Shown piece after piece: positions 6,164 to 6,215 of a DNA stretch of 6,215 nucleotides; within the stretch, counting starts at the first letter, position 1, and every line of letters starts with the position of its first letter. The translations under genes were made by a program, and so were the position numbers. This DNA is from Chloroflexota bacterium. GTDB taxonomy: Bacteria; Chloroflexota; UBA6077. Below the pieces are notes generated by a model. It was not told the DNA's origin. It worked only from the letters and a program-made list of their open reading frames with translations, and did no database searches. Location of the stretch: contig JAJZQR010000320.1 of NCBI GenBank assembly GCA_021806765.1, positions 1-6,215 on the forward strand. Reading direction: 5' to 3'.

Positions 6164-6215
6164 CTACTTCTCGTCCAACCAAGACTTGACGATCTGAGCC
6201 ACCAGCTTCGGCTCG
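6164..6215 (-). CDS. fliF: FliF C-terminal end, flagellar MS-ring protein (partial)
   Basis: Only the last 16 complete codons and the TAG stop (6166-6164) are in the window; the rest lies beyond position 6215. The visible peptide is EPKLVAQIVKSWLDEK. It resembles the conserved extreme C-terminus of FliF, a short amphipathic segment ending in a Trp-Leu-acidic motif that binds the N-terminal domain of FliG and fixes the rotor to the MS ring in the cytoplasmic membrane. The identification rests on this short motif plus position: the stop is followed without a gap by the ATG of fliG, the usual fliF-fliG order. The tail looks intact, so the FliF-FliG contact is expected to be normal. Confidence 0.85.
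   Translation of the reverse strand, partial: EPKLVAQIVKSWLDEK

Noticed and set aside
1..6215. A mobile element, CRISPR array, tRNA or novel defence-type system
   Set aside because: Nearly every base belongs to recognisable flagellar genes or their overlaps. I saw no direct-repeat array, transposase-like frame, cloverleaf-like stretch or unexplained gap longer than about 20 nt.

Overview
This is a stretch of a flagellar assembly operon, transcribed entirely on the minus strand. Read in the direction of transcription (from high to low coordinates) it contains the last codons of fliF, then fliG, fliH, fliI, fliJ, a small lytic transglycosylase gene, flgB, and a long fliK that runs off the window at position 1. 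The plus strand carries many open frames, but all look like shadows of these genes in GC-rich DNA.

The order fliF-fliG-fliH-fliI-fliJ-(X)-fliK is that of the large fla/che operons of Bacillota and some related Gram-positive-type or deep-branching phyla. High GC content, purine-rich Shine-Dalgarno sites and frequent TTG/GTG starts fit a high-GC Bacillota or Chloroflexota-like bacterium. That placement is inference; no ribosomal or other taxonomic marker is present.

Region by region: 6164-6215 holds the fliF C-terminus (MS ring), whose stop directly abuts the fliG ATG. 5144-6163 is fliG (rotor/switch), 4438-5151 fliH (ATPase stator), 3077-4441 fliI (export ATPase) and 2585-3061 fliJ (export central stalk). 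1972-2595 is a transglycosylase-fold peptidoglycan hydrolase with no evident signal peptide. 1587-1994 is flgB (proximal rod) and 1-1566 is fliK (hook-length ruler and export switch). Genes overlap or are separated by at most about 20 nt, and I see no internal promoter or terminator, so they are probably co-transcribed and translationally coupled.

Together they encode the base of the motor (FliF-FliG), the cytoplasmic ATPase complex (FliH-FliI-FliJ), the enzyme likely to open the wall for the rod, the first rod subunit, and the hook-length controller. The main unusual point is gene order: a transglycosylase-flgB pair lies between fliJ and fliK, with no flgC or fliE beside flgB. I see no sign of a previously undescribed system; this is mostly an ordinary flagellar locus with some local peculiarities.
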